From assembly GCF_963678975.1 (NCBI RefSeq), contig NC_089276.1, forward strand, positions 558,001 through 622,000: 64,000 nt of DNA, read 5' to 3'. The notes under the pieces were generated by a model that worked only from the letters and a program-made list of their open reading frames with translations, had not been told where the DNA came from and did no database searches. The stretch comes from Dysidea avara. Its lineage: Eukaryota > Porifera > Demospongiae > Dictyoceratida > Dysideidae. Each line of letters starts with the position of its first letter. Position 1 is the stretch's first letter. Both the position numbers and the translations under genes were made by a program. Positions 54,301-64,000 of this stretch are shown in pieces.

Positions 54301-55828
54301 GTGTCTGAAACTGACTGCATTTGTAGGTCATTCGCCTGCTGCACAATGAGCATACTAGTCTATTATGTCGCCTAGCTACAGAAACATTGTGTAACTGCAC
54401 CATGATGTATGAGGTCCGGTTGTCAAGCTCCTGGACTGAAACTTGCTAGCTAGTAATTGTTATTTCCCCGGAATAATCGTTTGCACAATGTTTCTAAACT
54501 TTGGCTAGATGATATGATAGACTAGTACAGCAGGTGAGTGGACTATAAAATTAATGCCATCAACTGCGGACACTTTCAAAAGCGCTTATAATTTCTAATT
54601 GGTACTGTGCAAATTTTTCAAAGTTGAGCAGTGTTGCTAAAAATAAAATCTTTGGGATTTGCAAACACTTCCAAAATGTATTAGACTATATGGAGGTCTA
54701 AATATTTCAAGGGTAAAATTTTCGCTGATAACACCCGAAACCGTGAAATCAGTGAAAATTTCCTCTCCTCGAAATATTTAGGCTATACAGTACCCCATGT
54801 AAACATCATGTGAGACATCGTGATGGGGAAAAAGTGGATTGGCCATGCAAGACTACTTGCAGAGGTACCTAGTACAAGTGTAGAATATTGTGAAGTATAT
54901 AAAATTCCAAAAATGGCTGAATCCTTGTGTATCCCCTGGTCCCAGGTCCTTGGTCCCCGGGTCCACTGTTAATACCTACCCCTTGTGTACACTCTTACAT
55001 CAGTACAAAACTGTCTTTGATCTCCTTATCATCACAAAAAGTGGCCTGCTTAGCAGCAGGGTGTACCCAAGTGCATAAGTTGTTCATGATGGTAACAATA
55101 TACAGCTCTAGGAGCTTTGTTCACTATACTGATACCAGTCCTCTGACCTCTCTCCAGACATAAACTTTAGATTCCCTTTTCTTAATTTGAGCACTAAAAT
55201 TACCTATACCAAACAGGTAGAGCATCAAAGCATTTAACAAACACTCAGAGGAGCCTTGGCTGTAGAGCTTATAGCCTATAGCTAGTTCCTCCACATCATC
55301 TATATCCACACTGCGCAATGTGCAACCGATCCTAGAATTGACAGCCTCCCAAGTTTCACCAGCATTCTTCTATGTAGCAGTAACATTCACAATGTCTACA
55401 CCTTCATTTTTTCATAAGTGGTTCACTATCACCAGGAAAAGTGCATCTTGGATATAACAAAGCATATCCATTCACATTCCGGACATCCTGTCCAAACCGT
55501 TTCCTGTATACCAGCAACTGCCATGCTCAACTTCTTCTACTTATTTTCCAACTTCTTATCAACGTAATGAAGATCTGTGGATGGTAGGTGGTAAAGCTTG
55601 GGGTTAGGTCTGACCCTACAGATATTTTGATTGTCTCTAGCACTCTCCACTAGAGTGCAAATATTCCAAGTCCGAAGTGGCAAATGAGAGCAAAGACTGT
55701 ACCCTGAAAACAAACTCCTAGCCATACTCACGCAAAAACACAAAACACTTAACCTCAAGTTGTAAGCTTGAAGCAAGGAAACCACCTTACAAGTACCTGT
55801 AAGCATTGTATTGTGTGCGTGCGTGTGT

Positions 55829-55863
<35 letters not shown>

Positions 55864-56321
55864 AGGCAGCATAGCCAAGTGGTTAAGACATCTGCCTGGT
55901 GATCAAAAGGTCCCAGGTTCGATTTCCGGTTTTTCCACTTTGAGCAAGAAACTTTACTCGCATTGCTCTAGTCTACCCAGCTGTTAGTGGGGACCTGGTG
56001 GCCTGGTGTCAACTGGGGAAGCAGCCCACCCAGCTGTAACATCAATGGGAACCTGGTATTAACTGGAGAAGCAGATGCCCAACTGTCCTTGTCTTGTTTA
56101 GTGGTGTTGAGGTCGTTGTGGAACTTTGGGTTCCGTGACCTCTCTCCGTGAAATCTGGACAGTCCTGCGGGTTACTAGCCCTGCCCCAGGAGGATTTGCC
56201 TGCACAGGCTCAAGCGCCTGAGTGGTGCACAGGCTCAAGCGCCTGAGTGGTGCACAGGCATCCCAGTGCTGGTTTGCTGGGTGGCAATAGCTGTGCTTCA
56301 TACGGCTGCCATAGGCTCTGC

Positions 56322-56389
<68 letters not shown>

Positions 56390-56827
56390 ACACACACGCA
56401 CATGTGAACACACACACTACACACGCACACACTACACGTAGACATTCACACAACTAATGTATCATTGTATAAGTTAATCCTTCTCCATATCATAACTCAC
56501 TACTGCGAAACCCTTATCAAGTATAGATTGTCATATACACTCTTCCCATCAACAATTAAGTTGATCAATGGAGGTTCTGTACAACAGCAAATATAAAAAT
56601 TATGACAGGTGCCAACCTCCTATGATGATGCAGTATATGATTGTAATTTTTGTTTTGTGTTAAACCAGGCCAAGTATGATAGCAACCTCAAGTCTAAAGT
56701 ATTACCCACTCACATTGATGACTTCACTGACAATGGTAGTCATGACAGCAGAAAACAACACATAATGATTAACTCAAGTGATGTTACTAACAGTAACCAC
56801 AGGAGGATACCAATGAAGATAATATAA
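48303..56827 (+). CDS. SLC35E1: SLC35E1-like transporter (TPT/EamA family), seven exons, 349 aa
   Basis: Exons: 48303-48618, 48976-48980, 49727-49792, 50125-50262, 52958-53083, 53136-53375, 56669-56827 (TAA); 1,050 nt with all phases consistent. The sequence follows human SLC35E1: ALLCALW-like start ([20 protein letters not shown]), [104 protein letters not shown] and AKYD. About ten hydrophobic segments are present. Exon 2 is only TGAAG, needed to complete the Val codon and supply Lys. The family lies in Golgi/ER membranes and its relatives carry nucleotide sugars or sugar phosphates; the substrate here is unknown. The hydrophilic tail is shorter than in the human protein (410 aa). Confidence 0.95.
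51012..51115 (-). repeat. tRNA-derived SINE (family 2), inverted copy
   Basis: On the minus strand a tRNA-like head with B-box-like GGTTCAAACTC is followed by a T-rich linker, TTTACTTCTTGGTGACTG and TTCTATTAGAGTATTCT. It matches 694-808. It lies in intron 4 of the SLC35E1-like gene. Confidence 0.6.
51287..51775. repeat. 14-bp tandem array, about 34 copies
   Basis: The unit GATRATATCAGCTT repeats for about 490 bp with A/G alternation at one site and a few changes (GATATCTGC, GATATCGGC). The order of the A and G variants is not random; runs of each occur. It lies in intron 4 of the SLC35E1-like gene. Confidence 0.95.
53618..53752. repeat. 17-bp G-rich tandem repeat, about 8 copies
   Basis: The unit GGGGTGTTGGGGTCACT repeats in intron 6 of the SLC35E1-like gene. 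Each unit has two G4 runs, giving many possible G-quadruplex registers on the coding strand of the intron. Confidence 0.9.
54190..54893. mobile_element. Spaced inverted repeat, foldback-like
   Basis: Outer arms 54190-54260 and 54818-54893 are reverse complements (AGGTACCTCTGCAAGTAGTC and its inverse; TGGCCAATCCACTTT and its inverse). A second inverted pair, 54270-54297 and 54577-54604 (ACCAATTAGAAATTATAAGC and its inverse), lies inside. No coding sequence is seen. Confidence 0.7.
55861..56387 (+). repeat. tRNA-derived SINE (family 1) with TG tracts on both sides
   Basis: A box TAGCCAAGTGGTTAAGAC (55873-55890) and B box GGTTCGATTTC (55916-55926), then GAGCAAGAAACTTTACTC and a body like that of 3738-4190, with two internal duplications (the ACCCAGCTG...CCTGGT segment and a CAGGCTCAAGCGCCTGAGTG segment). 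A TG tract precedes it and another (56321-56387) follows. It lies in intron 6 of the SLC35E1-like gene. Confidence 0.8.
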
Positions 56828-58337
56828 CATTCACCAGTCTCATCTATCATATTATATTTATTTTTGTATATTGCAACTTACTGTACACTTGTAGTGTATA
56901 CCTAACACAATCAAAATTCAATTGTACTGTGTATTGTAGTGAGATGGCTATTTGATGTTATGCAGGCATATTGCACACATGCAAGTAATTCTGCTCACAA
57001 GTACACATGGTAAATTACAAGACCTACTGAGATGGTGAAATTTACGTAAGTTATTGCTAAATTTGATCCCTCATTGAAGTTTATTTTGCATACAGTAATC
57101 ATTATCCTATGGCTAAGATAGTGTAATGGTTTAGCAACACATGCAGTTCAAGGTGCAGCAACAAAACGTTTAAGTGAGGCTAATAATAAGAAGCTATGCT
57201 TGAACAACATGCAAACATGACATTCTGTAGTTAGGGGAACTCCCCCACAAGAAACTTCTTTTTAATTAGTTACTTTCTGAAATTAAATTTAGGCTGAATT
57301 TTATGTGAAAATGTACTGAACGTTCTTTGTGAATACATGACTGCACAGCTCAGTGGGATACGAAATCCTGAAATTACATAATCCATGACAAGTATGTGGC
57401 CTTGAACATTTATATTGTACTTATTTGTTATATAATATCATATTACATGCTGTGTGGATAGCATTGTTACTATACTGTACTGAATGCTCTACTCCACACT
57501 TCGTTGGTAGGGTTTAAGTCACTCCCATACCCTCCAATCATTACTTTTGTCATCACACACAACTGCTTCTATATGCACAGTTAAAAGTTGATCATTTTTT
57601 TGTGGAGTATACATTTGTCAATTATTTCAGGGGAGTAGTCAGCTAAGATTTTTGAAGGAGGGTTTCCAATAGTAACACTAAGTTACAAGCAGCATGCCTG
57701 CATGCAGGGGCTTGGGAGGGGGGGGGGCATGAATAGCTACTGCAGCTGCATACTGAAGAGATCTTAAAATAATTTTAATGGTCTAAAACTCAACAGCTAC
57801 AGACATGAATTCACAAAAATAATAAGCAATCAATACACGCACAATATTGATTTTTTTTACTACGATCAAGTACGATATGCTTGTAGCTAGCTAGCTACAT
57901 GGACGACTATAACTACAGGATCTAGGTATATTATTCCCACGTAAGCTGCAGACTAATATACCTCAGTTACAAAATAAGAGTAATTGATTTAATTTATAAT
58001 ATAATTAGCTAGACTAAGAGATTATTTGTTTATAAGTCCTACATAATTATATAGTGACGAGAGACATTTTATTTTGTTAAGACATTAGCTCAGTTTAGCA
58101 TGCAGAAAAGTTAGACAAACTGGTAGATCCCAGTCCGGGGTGCTCTAGAATTAAAATCCTATATGAGCGGCAGGAGATAGCAATGCAAGCAGCCTGCTCA
58201 AACAGGGATCCTTGTCACTTCACAAGCATTGGCCACTTGGGCAATTGTGTCTGGTACAAAATGGCTTAAACAACCAATCTTGATGGAAATGAGATTAACA
58301 GATAAGCCAGAAAGCTGGAGGTCATATTGTAACCAAC
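56828..58337. other. Intergenic, no gene recognised
   Basis: AT-rich DNA between the SLC35E1-like gene and GLDC. No exon or well-bounded element was found before the MITE at 58338. Confidence 0.45.
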
Positions 58338-58687
58338 CAGGGCCGCCCAGAGAAATTAAGGGGCCCAGGGCAAAGAGTTAAAGTGGGGCCCTTGACCCAA
58401 GTTGTAAGGTGAAGACCAAAAAAAAAAAAAAAAAAGGTCACAACCTGCTGGCAATGACAATAACTACCCATCACCAACCATATCTCCTTATCTATAAGCT
58501 TCCTACACTGCTCCTCTAAAGAATACTGTGACTGCTCTATTAGAGTATTTAGATCTGACTGCTCTATTAGAGTATATCGATCTTTTAAACAGGTATTCAG
58601 AGGGCCCTTCATGGGGCTCCTGGGGCCCCTTTCAGGCTGGGGCCCGGGGCAAAATGCCCCAGTTGCCCCCCCCTGTGGGCGGCCCTG
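58338..58687. mobile_element. hAT-like MITE with perfect 8-bp target duplication (350 bp)
   Basis: Tips CAGGGCCGCCCAGAG and, reverse-complemented at the right, CAGGGCCGCCCACAG. Both flanks are TAACCAAC (58330-58337 and 58688-58695). Inside are two ACTGCTCTATTAGAGTAT motifs (58530-58547, 58558-58574), an A-run and G/C-rich subterminal blocks. The interior is shared with 45241-45585 although the tips differ. Confidence 0.93.
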
Positions 58688-59203
58688 TAACCAACTATAT
58701 CGATCTTCCTTCCAAGCTCTGGCAACTTGGTTCTAGGAGCGTCTAGGAGGGACTAGCAAGATATCCTGGAAAGTCAGTGTAGAGTTTAAGAATGTCAGGT
58801 AAATGCTGTTGGACGAGAATCTGTAAGACTGAATCATGTCTCCAATACCTGCCTTGATCAAGAGCAGCAGGACATCCAGTCATGATATATGGTTTGTTGT
58901 GGGTTGGGAAGCTTGACAAAGGCACATTTAGGGCTAGGTGTCAATTATTATAGTACAATTGTTAGCTAGTTAAGATTTTTCTCCCTTTTTGATATAATGA
59001 TCAGTGTGATCAGTGTGATCTCTTGCATTATTCATGTCGTATAACAAAATCCACTCCCGGGCAGGCGCGTGTTTAATAAATTACGTACCCAATAGCAACA
59101 GTAGTTCCTAGACCTGGAAAACCGGAAATACAGGTGCTGATAATAAATACCTGTGGGTTTACCTGATTAATTCAGTTAGTCTGTCACGACCGGCTGTGCC
59201 TGA

Positions 59204-59587
59204 ATGGCCTACCTCGGCGCGTTGACGAAGACGCTGAAGCGCGGACTACTACTGTCGCGAATAGACGTCACCAGAGCGATATGCAGCAGCGTCTGGCGAC
59301 CAGCTAGAATAGAAGATGTCCTACCACCACTGGAGTCATTTTCCAGACGACACATTGGACCTAATGAGTCTGAAGTGGCAGACATGTTGGAAACATGTGG
59401 CGTGAATGTACGTAAGTGTAATAGTTCAATTAAAGGTGCCAATACTGCATTGTTTGATGTGGTCAATATACACCAGATCTGTTATGTCTAATATTGTTTC
59501 TTTGACAGTCAATGGAGGAGATGCTATCTGCTACTATTCCTGGCTCCATACGACTAAAAAGAGACTTAATTCTTGATTCACCATTAT
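59204..59587 (+). CDS. GLDC: Glycine dehydrogenase (decarboxylating) P protein, first two exons
   Basis: Exon 1, 59204-59407, begins MAYLGALTKTLKRGLLLSR, a basic stretch suited to mitochondrial import, then LESFSRRHIGPNESEVADML, the conserved start of the mature P protein. Exon 2, 59509-59587, reads SMEEMLSATIPGSIRLKRD and ends in phase 1 at a GTAAGT donor. The P protein is the pyridoxal-phosphate decarboxylase of the mitochondrial glycine cleavage system, normally near 1,000 residues. The remaining exons, including the cofactor lysine, are not in the window; the next intron is at least 4.4 kb long and full of palindromic repeats. Truncation by a rearrangement cannot be excluded. Confidence 0.92.
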
Positions 59588-60033
59588 GTAAGTTATAATA
59601 TAAGGCAACCATCAAATTCTACCTTCATGGAAAATTTATAATGATGTCAAATTAGTGTTATGTGATAGTGTTGAAGGTATGACCTAAGTGTTACCTCATT
59701 GTGGAGTGATCAGAGAGGAGGTTGGTCATGTGCCAATTGCACAACCAAACACAACACCTGGAATTGGTACTAACATTTGCAAGAATAATGGATAACTTAT
59801 AGTGCTTAGGAAAGCCATAGATTTAGCATTATACATGCATCTACAATTCCAGTGTCAAGAAATTGACTCTCCTTAGCTAGTGGGGCAGCAATTACTATAC
59901 TGTATGAGATATTTCCTCCTCTGGATGAGGAGGTTAAGGCATGTGGTGAACCCTTGCGTATATAATTGTATATTGTACACCATTTGGTATTCATGTGAGT
60001 CTCAATTGCAGCACTACCAGTAAATTTTAGTGC

Positions 60034-60141
60034 AGGTAAGCTTCAAGGAGATGTACTTTGTTTTGGGGAATCCCTTGATAAGCACACGGAAGCGTTTTTT
60101 CAATATCAAAACAAAGTACAAAGCCTTTAAGCAAGCTTACG
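60034..60141. repeat. Short hairpin in GLDC intron
   Basis: GTAAGCTTC...TGTACTTTGTTTTG faces CAAAACAAAGTACAAAGCC...GCTTAC with a spacer of about 40 bp. Probably a MITE core. Confidence 0.55.
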
Positions 60142-60844
60142 TGAAGCACTTTCTAAATATTTACTGAGCCCCAGTGAACCCTGCAGTTCGCTGAAGATTG
60201 AGTCTCGTGTGAAATACCAATGTGTAAATAAATAAGCAGAGTGCAATGTATGTCCAACTGATTTGTATGTGTATCCTTTAAAGCACAGTTGTATTTTATT
60301 AGTTTGGTAGTTTAGTAAGGCATTTATTTGTAAGCTGGTTCAGTGCATAAAATGATCTTTTAAATTATATACAACTGTGACATCACTTCAATTAATGACC
60401 ACAGAGGGCCACATTGGCCTACTTGAAAATGTTAATTGTCATGTTTATTCTCTATCTCGTGGTCAAGTGGCAAATATTTCAAAGATAAGGTACTCGCCAG
60501 TCATGTCACATCACCAGTCATGTCACATCATGATTGCTTGTTTGCATGCTCCACAGTTGCTTGAGAAAGAGGTGGCACCATCTGCACTTTTTATCCATTT
60601 TGCAATTACATGTTTGGTTGAGTAGTTAGAACCTAGTAGAAGTTATGGCTGTTTTTATAAAGGTATGATGTTTATTTGCTGTTATAAACTTTGCTCATTT
60701 GAAAGTATATATTTACACTTAGCCCTATATGAACACTTTATCATTTTATACTTACTATATGTAATAGTTATACCACGGGTACAAGTGCTTTACCTGATAT
60801 GTACCACTCTGCGTGGGCAGTTCAAAGGCACCGCCAGTGCCATA

Positions 60845-60990
60845 ATTTGTATATTGCACTGCTGCAGACCGCAGCGAGTGCATTATAACTTATAACGCAC
60901 TGGTTGCGGTTTTGTAGACCACAACGAGTGCATTATAAGTTATAATGCACCGACCGCAGTGCAATATACAGATATTGCACTGGCTGCGGT
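60845..60990. repeat. Palindromic cluster of GAGTGCATTATAAYTTATAA units
   Basis: GCAGCGAGTGCATTATAACT and its inverse AGTTATAATGCACCGACCGC lie around the centre, and GTATATTGCACT with its inverse AGTGCAATATAC at the edges. Confidence 0.65.
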
Positions 60991-61736
60991 TTTGTGCAGC
61001 ATAGCACAAGTGCCGGTGGCGAAGACCACTACGACACCTCACCTAATAGGTGGAAAGACACTTCACAGATCACTCGAATTCTTTTATAGCCCGACATGTA
61101 AAGGTCGATTGTGGGCCATAATGTCACCAATACGTATAATGTTTATAAGCAGCCAATGGCGATCGAAAAAGCCAACGCGGGTGGCAACAACTCTAGTCTA
61201 CATATATATAAACGTACTTATACACCTTACTAGTCTGGTGCCATCTTAGCCCAGATTAAACTGTAGTCCATTTCGACAATGACTCAATAAAACAAATATA
61301 TTCTAAATAATACTAACCTTTACGTTCGATTGTGGGAACCAGTTTTGTCATGCCACCAGATTCGAGTTTAGCCAGTATGAATAGTAAGAATTAGACTAGT
61401 ATCGTTTAGTAGTTAGGTTTTGTTTACTTAAACCGTCTATTTAGCTGCTTTTTTTCGCTCGAGAGAATCACTATGGTGATTAGTCTGGTGCTTAGTCTAT
61501 ATGGCACACTGGCATGCTGAGCACTACATGATGAGAGTCGAACAGCGAATGCAGGTTAGTGATATAACCCATAGCGTACTAGCTTTCAATATCTCAGGTG
61601 GCTGCAGTACTGCAGGGGGAACGTCATCGCAACGTCCGGCTTGGTTACCCACAATCGAAGTTAGAAACCTGGCCTTTATAAGTGTTACAGCTGTCTAGTG
61701 AGACTCTCCCCACCTATTAGGTGAGTGGTACATAAC

Positions 61737-61858
61737 AGTTATACAACGTGCACTCGTGCTCTGCCTGTATAAACGCACTTGCCTTCGGGCCTGACGGCCC
61801 TCAGGCTCGTGCGTTTATATCAGGCAGAGCACTCGTGGCCGTTGTATAACTATATAAT
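61737..61858. repeat. Near-perfect palindrome, about 120 bp
   Basis: GTTATACAACGTGCACTCGT...CTCTGCCTGTATAAACGCAC faces GTGCGTTTATATCAGGCAGAG...CACTCG...GTTGTATAAC, with a centre of about 20 bp (CGGGCCTGACGGCCC). It has no T-run to suggest a terminator. It may be the end or the core of a larger repeat, since TTATACCACGGGTACAAGTG at 60768 is related. Confidence 0.7.
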
Positions 61859-62245
61859 ATACGCACAGCCACCATTTTATGCCACAATAACAAACTCACC
61901 AGTGGGATGTGCCTTTTGGGGTCTGACTAGTGTGTTCCCTCTGTACCTTGTCTTTCCTTTTATCTTCAATCAGGTTGGTTGTCTTCTTCTTCAAGCATCA
62001 AAACCATATCGAGGCGATAATTTTCCATATCAACACTTTCTTTCAGCAGCATATTTAGACGCCAAAGAATTATTTCAGAGCTGGATTTCAGAAGCGCTTC
62101 AGTCCCGGTGCTACTATATAAGGAATACCAGATATCTACAACTTCGTGATTTGGATCCTGTTCGTGATAGGCTCACGACCACACCCATCAAATAAAGATC
62201 TAGGTGGACTAATAGCGATAGAGTATGGAGACCACACCTCTTAAC

Positions 62246-62558
62246 AATCTAGCTATTTACTTAAAAGTAAACAAGATGACCTCACCCCTTATTGGTTTAG
62301 TAGCTGCATACCCCTTGGCTGACTCAAGATACTCTAATACAACAGTCATGTATGATATTCTAACAGAACAGTCACAAGTTACTAGTTTTTTTGTTGTAGC
62401 ACAACTAGCTACAGTGTAACTTGTGACTGTTCTATTAGAATATCATACATCACTGTTGTATCAGAGTATCTTGAGTCAGCCAAGGGGTATGCAGCTAGCT
62501 AGACCAATAAGGGGTGAGGTCATCTTGTTTACTGTTAAGTAAATAGCTAGATTACAGT
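62246..62558. mobile_element. Foldback element with arms of about 135 bp
   Basis: Arms 62246-62385 and 62412-62556 are reverse complements (CAAGATGACCTCACCCCTTA and its inverse; CTTGGCTGACTCAAGATACT and its inverse). Each arm carries one ACTCTAATANAACAGTCA motif and a related ATTCTAA(C/T)AGAACAGTCA copy. The spacer is under 40 bp. Confidence 0.85.
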
Positions 62559-62571
62559 GTATTTCAAATAA

Positions 62572-62750
62572 TTGTCAATTTAAAAATAAAGTAGAGATCT
62601 ATGCAATAAAAAGTAGTAAAACAAGAGATGAATGATGGTATTACAGCATAGCTTGGTGGGAAAGTCCCTACTTTGGCATTACAGTAATCATTCATCTCTT
62701 GTTTCACTACTTTTTATTGCAAAGATCCCTACTTCAGTTTTAAATTGACT
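62572..62750. mobile_element. Hairpin MITE
   Basis: Arms 62572-62638 and 62682-62750 are inverted (CAATAAAAAGTAGTAAAACA faces TGTTTCACTACTTTTTATTG; AAGAGATGAATGAT faces ATCATTCATCTCTT). It abuts the preceding foldback element. Confidence 0.75.
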
Positions 62751-63029
62751 TTTTTTTAAATACTAGTAGTGAAACAGCACCTGTTAGTGGATAACTCAAT
62801 AATCATGAGTAGATGGGGCGTGGCACCGCTAGAAAAGACTCTGAAACATCTGATCCACCATTTCTACTGACTTTGACATCAAGAGTTTGTTAAAAATCCT
62901 TTTACGAACTGGGTAAATAATTGTTTACTGTTTAGATAAGGATTTCACAGAATGTGTGAAGTTGCATCATATGCGATAAGAGTAGCCACAAAGCAAGGTA
63001 TTTCCCATGGTATATGATTAATACCACAG

Positions 63030-64000
63030 TTTCCTGTGTTATACAGTTGTATACCACAGTGTGGTGCTTTTTATCTCCACCACAGGTGTGGTATATACAG
63101 TTGTATACCACAGTGTGGTGCTTTTGATCTCCACCACAGGTGTGGTATATACAGTTGTATACCACAGTGTGGTGCTTTTGATCTCCACCACAGGTATTGT
63201 ATCATACTAGTGGGCTGATGCAACAGCAAGCCACACACAGAAAATGAACACTTGCATGAAAATGTGTTAGGTTACATTTAACATATCAAATAGCAGTTAA
63301 AATGAGGACACCTACATAATCGAGACACTCCCAAGGTAACCCTTAGTACATAAACTGACCTGGAATATGTTGGCAATGTCTCACCAACATATTGGAATAC
63401 ACATATTTTCAAAGTTGAGTGAGTTGTTCTGCGCAACATTGACAGCCACCAGGAAACACACTGCTTGTAGAATGGTATATTAGCTTCTTATTGTTTTACA
63501 GTTATTGGACATTACACGTTACTCCAATCCAACTTGTTTCAGTACTTATTGGGGTACCATTGTCCCTACTCTAAGTATTTTAACAGCTCATAGGCTGCAA
63601 GCTAGGTTGCCATGTCCTAGTTGCCGCATACCATTCTACAAGCAGTGTGTTTCCTGGTGGCTGTCAATGTTGCACAGAACAACTCACTCAACTTTGAAAA
63701 TATGTGTATTCCAATATGTTGGTGAGACATTGCCAACATATTCCAGGTCAGTTTATGTACTAAGGGTTACCTTGGGAGTGTCTCGATTATGTAGGTGTCC
63801 TCATTTTAACTGCTATTTGATATGTTAAATGTAACCTAACACATTTTCATGCAAGTGTTCATTTTCTGTGTGTGGCTTGCTGTTGCATCAGCCCACTAGT
63901 ATGATACACTACCTGTGGTGGAGATCAAAAGCACCACACTGTGGTATACAACTGTATATACCACACCTGTGGTTGAGATCAAAAGCGCCGCGCTGTGGTT
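63030..64000. mobile_element. Giant foldback element with 60-bp tandem ends, cut by window edge
   Basis: Arms 63203-63479 and 63627-63902 (about 276 bp) are almost exact reverse complements around a 147-bp centre. Outside the arms the symmetry continues as tandem 60-bp units (GTTGTATACCACAGTGTGGT...ATCTCCACCACAGG): three at 63042-63195 and at least one and a half, inverted, from 63911 to the window end. The centre contains the CAACTTGTTTCAGTACTT block also seen at 8640 and 10125. No protein is encoded. Confidence 0.88.

Noticed and set aside
59588-64000. Further GLDC exons inside the window
   Set aside because: I searched for the conserved continuation after RLKRDLILDSPL and found none; the region is repeats.

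Overview
The window is nuclear DNA from an intron-rich, repeat-laden animal. It carries metazoan-type genes with short exons, GT-AG (and one GC-AG) introns, tRNA-derived SINEs, microsatellites and many small DNA transposons. An invertebrate is likely. A sponge is my guess from the style of the transposon proteins and the short intergenic distances, but nothing here proves the phylum.

Five host genes plus one start are supported by exon-by-exon reading with matching splice phases. (1) 3149-10881, +: PSME3IP1/NIP30 (FAM192A) homologue, 5' end outside the window. (2) 12476-14551, +: secreted Cys-rich protein with an inter-alpha-trypsin-inhibitor heavy-chain C-terminal (ITIH-C) domain. (3) 23112-24704, +: its shorter paralogue. 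(4) 31494-48149, -: PRPF38A (Prp38 splicing factor) in nine exons. (5) 48303-56827, +: SLC35E1-like nucleotide-sugar/triose-phosphate-type transporter in seven exons, one of only 5 nt. (6) 59204-59587, +: first two exons of GLDC (glycine decarboxylase P protein), running out of the window. PRPF38A and SLC35E1 are divergent, with 153 bp between start codons.

The rest is mobile DNA. The ITIH-C pair is separated by about 8.5 kb holding a foldback element, a 30-bp satellite and a 4,464-bp transposon with perfect 8-bp target duplication. That transposon carries a decayed zinc finger/Ulp1-protease/PHD gene and ends about 30 bp upstream of the TATA box of gene 3. The 9.4-kb intron 5 of PRPF38A holds a 33-bp tandem array cut precisely, without target duplication, by a 5,948-bp tyrosine-recombinase retrotransposon (split direct repeats; gag, RT-RNase H, recombinase; two phase-matched introns; one in-frame TAG). 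The same array is also cut by a TA-flanked foldback MITE that has a second copy at 25.8 kb. Four small hAT-like elements with 8-bp duplications, a CACTA-like MITE, two SINE families and several large palindromes account for much of the remaining intronic and intergenic DNA. A short motif (ACTGYTCTATTAGAGTAT) recurs in otherwise unrelated repeat families throughout.

The host genes do not form a pathway. Two are linked to nuclear processes (pre-mRNA splicing; the PA28-gamma proteasome activator), one to Golgi/ER transport, one to mitochondrial glycine cleavage, and two are extracellular.
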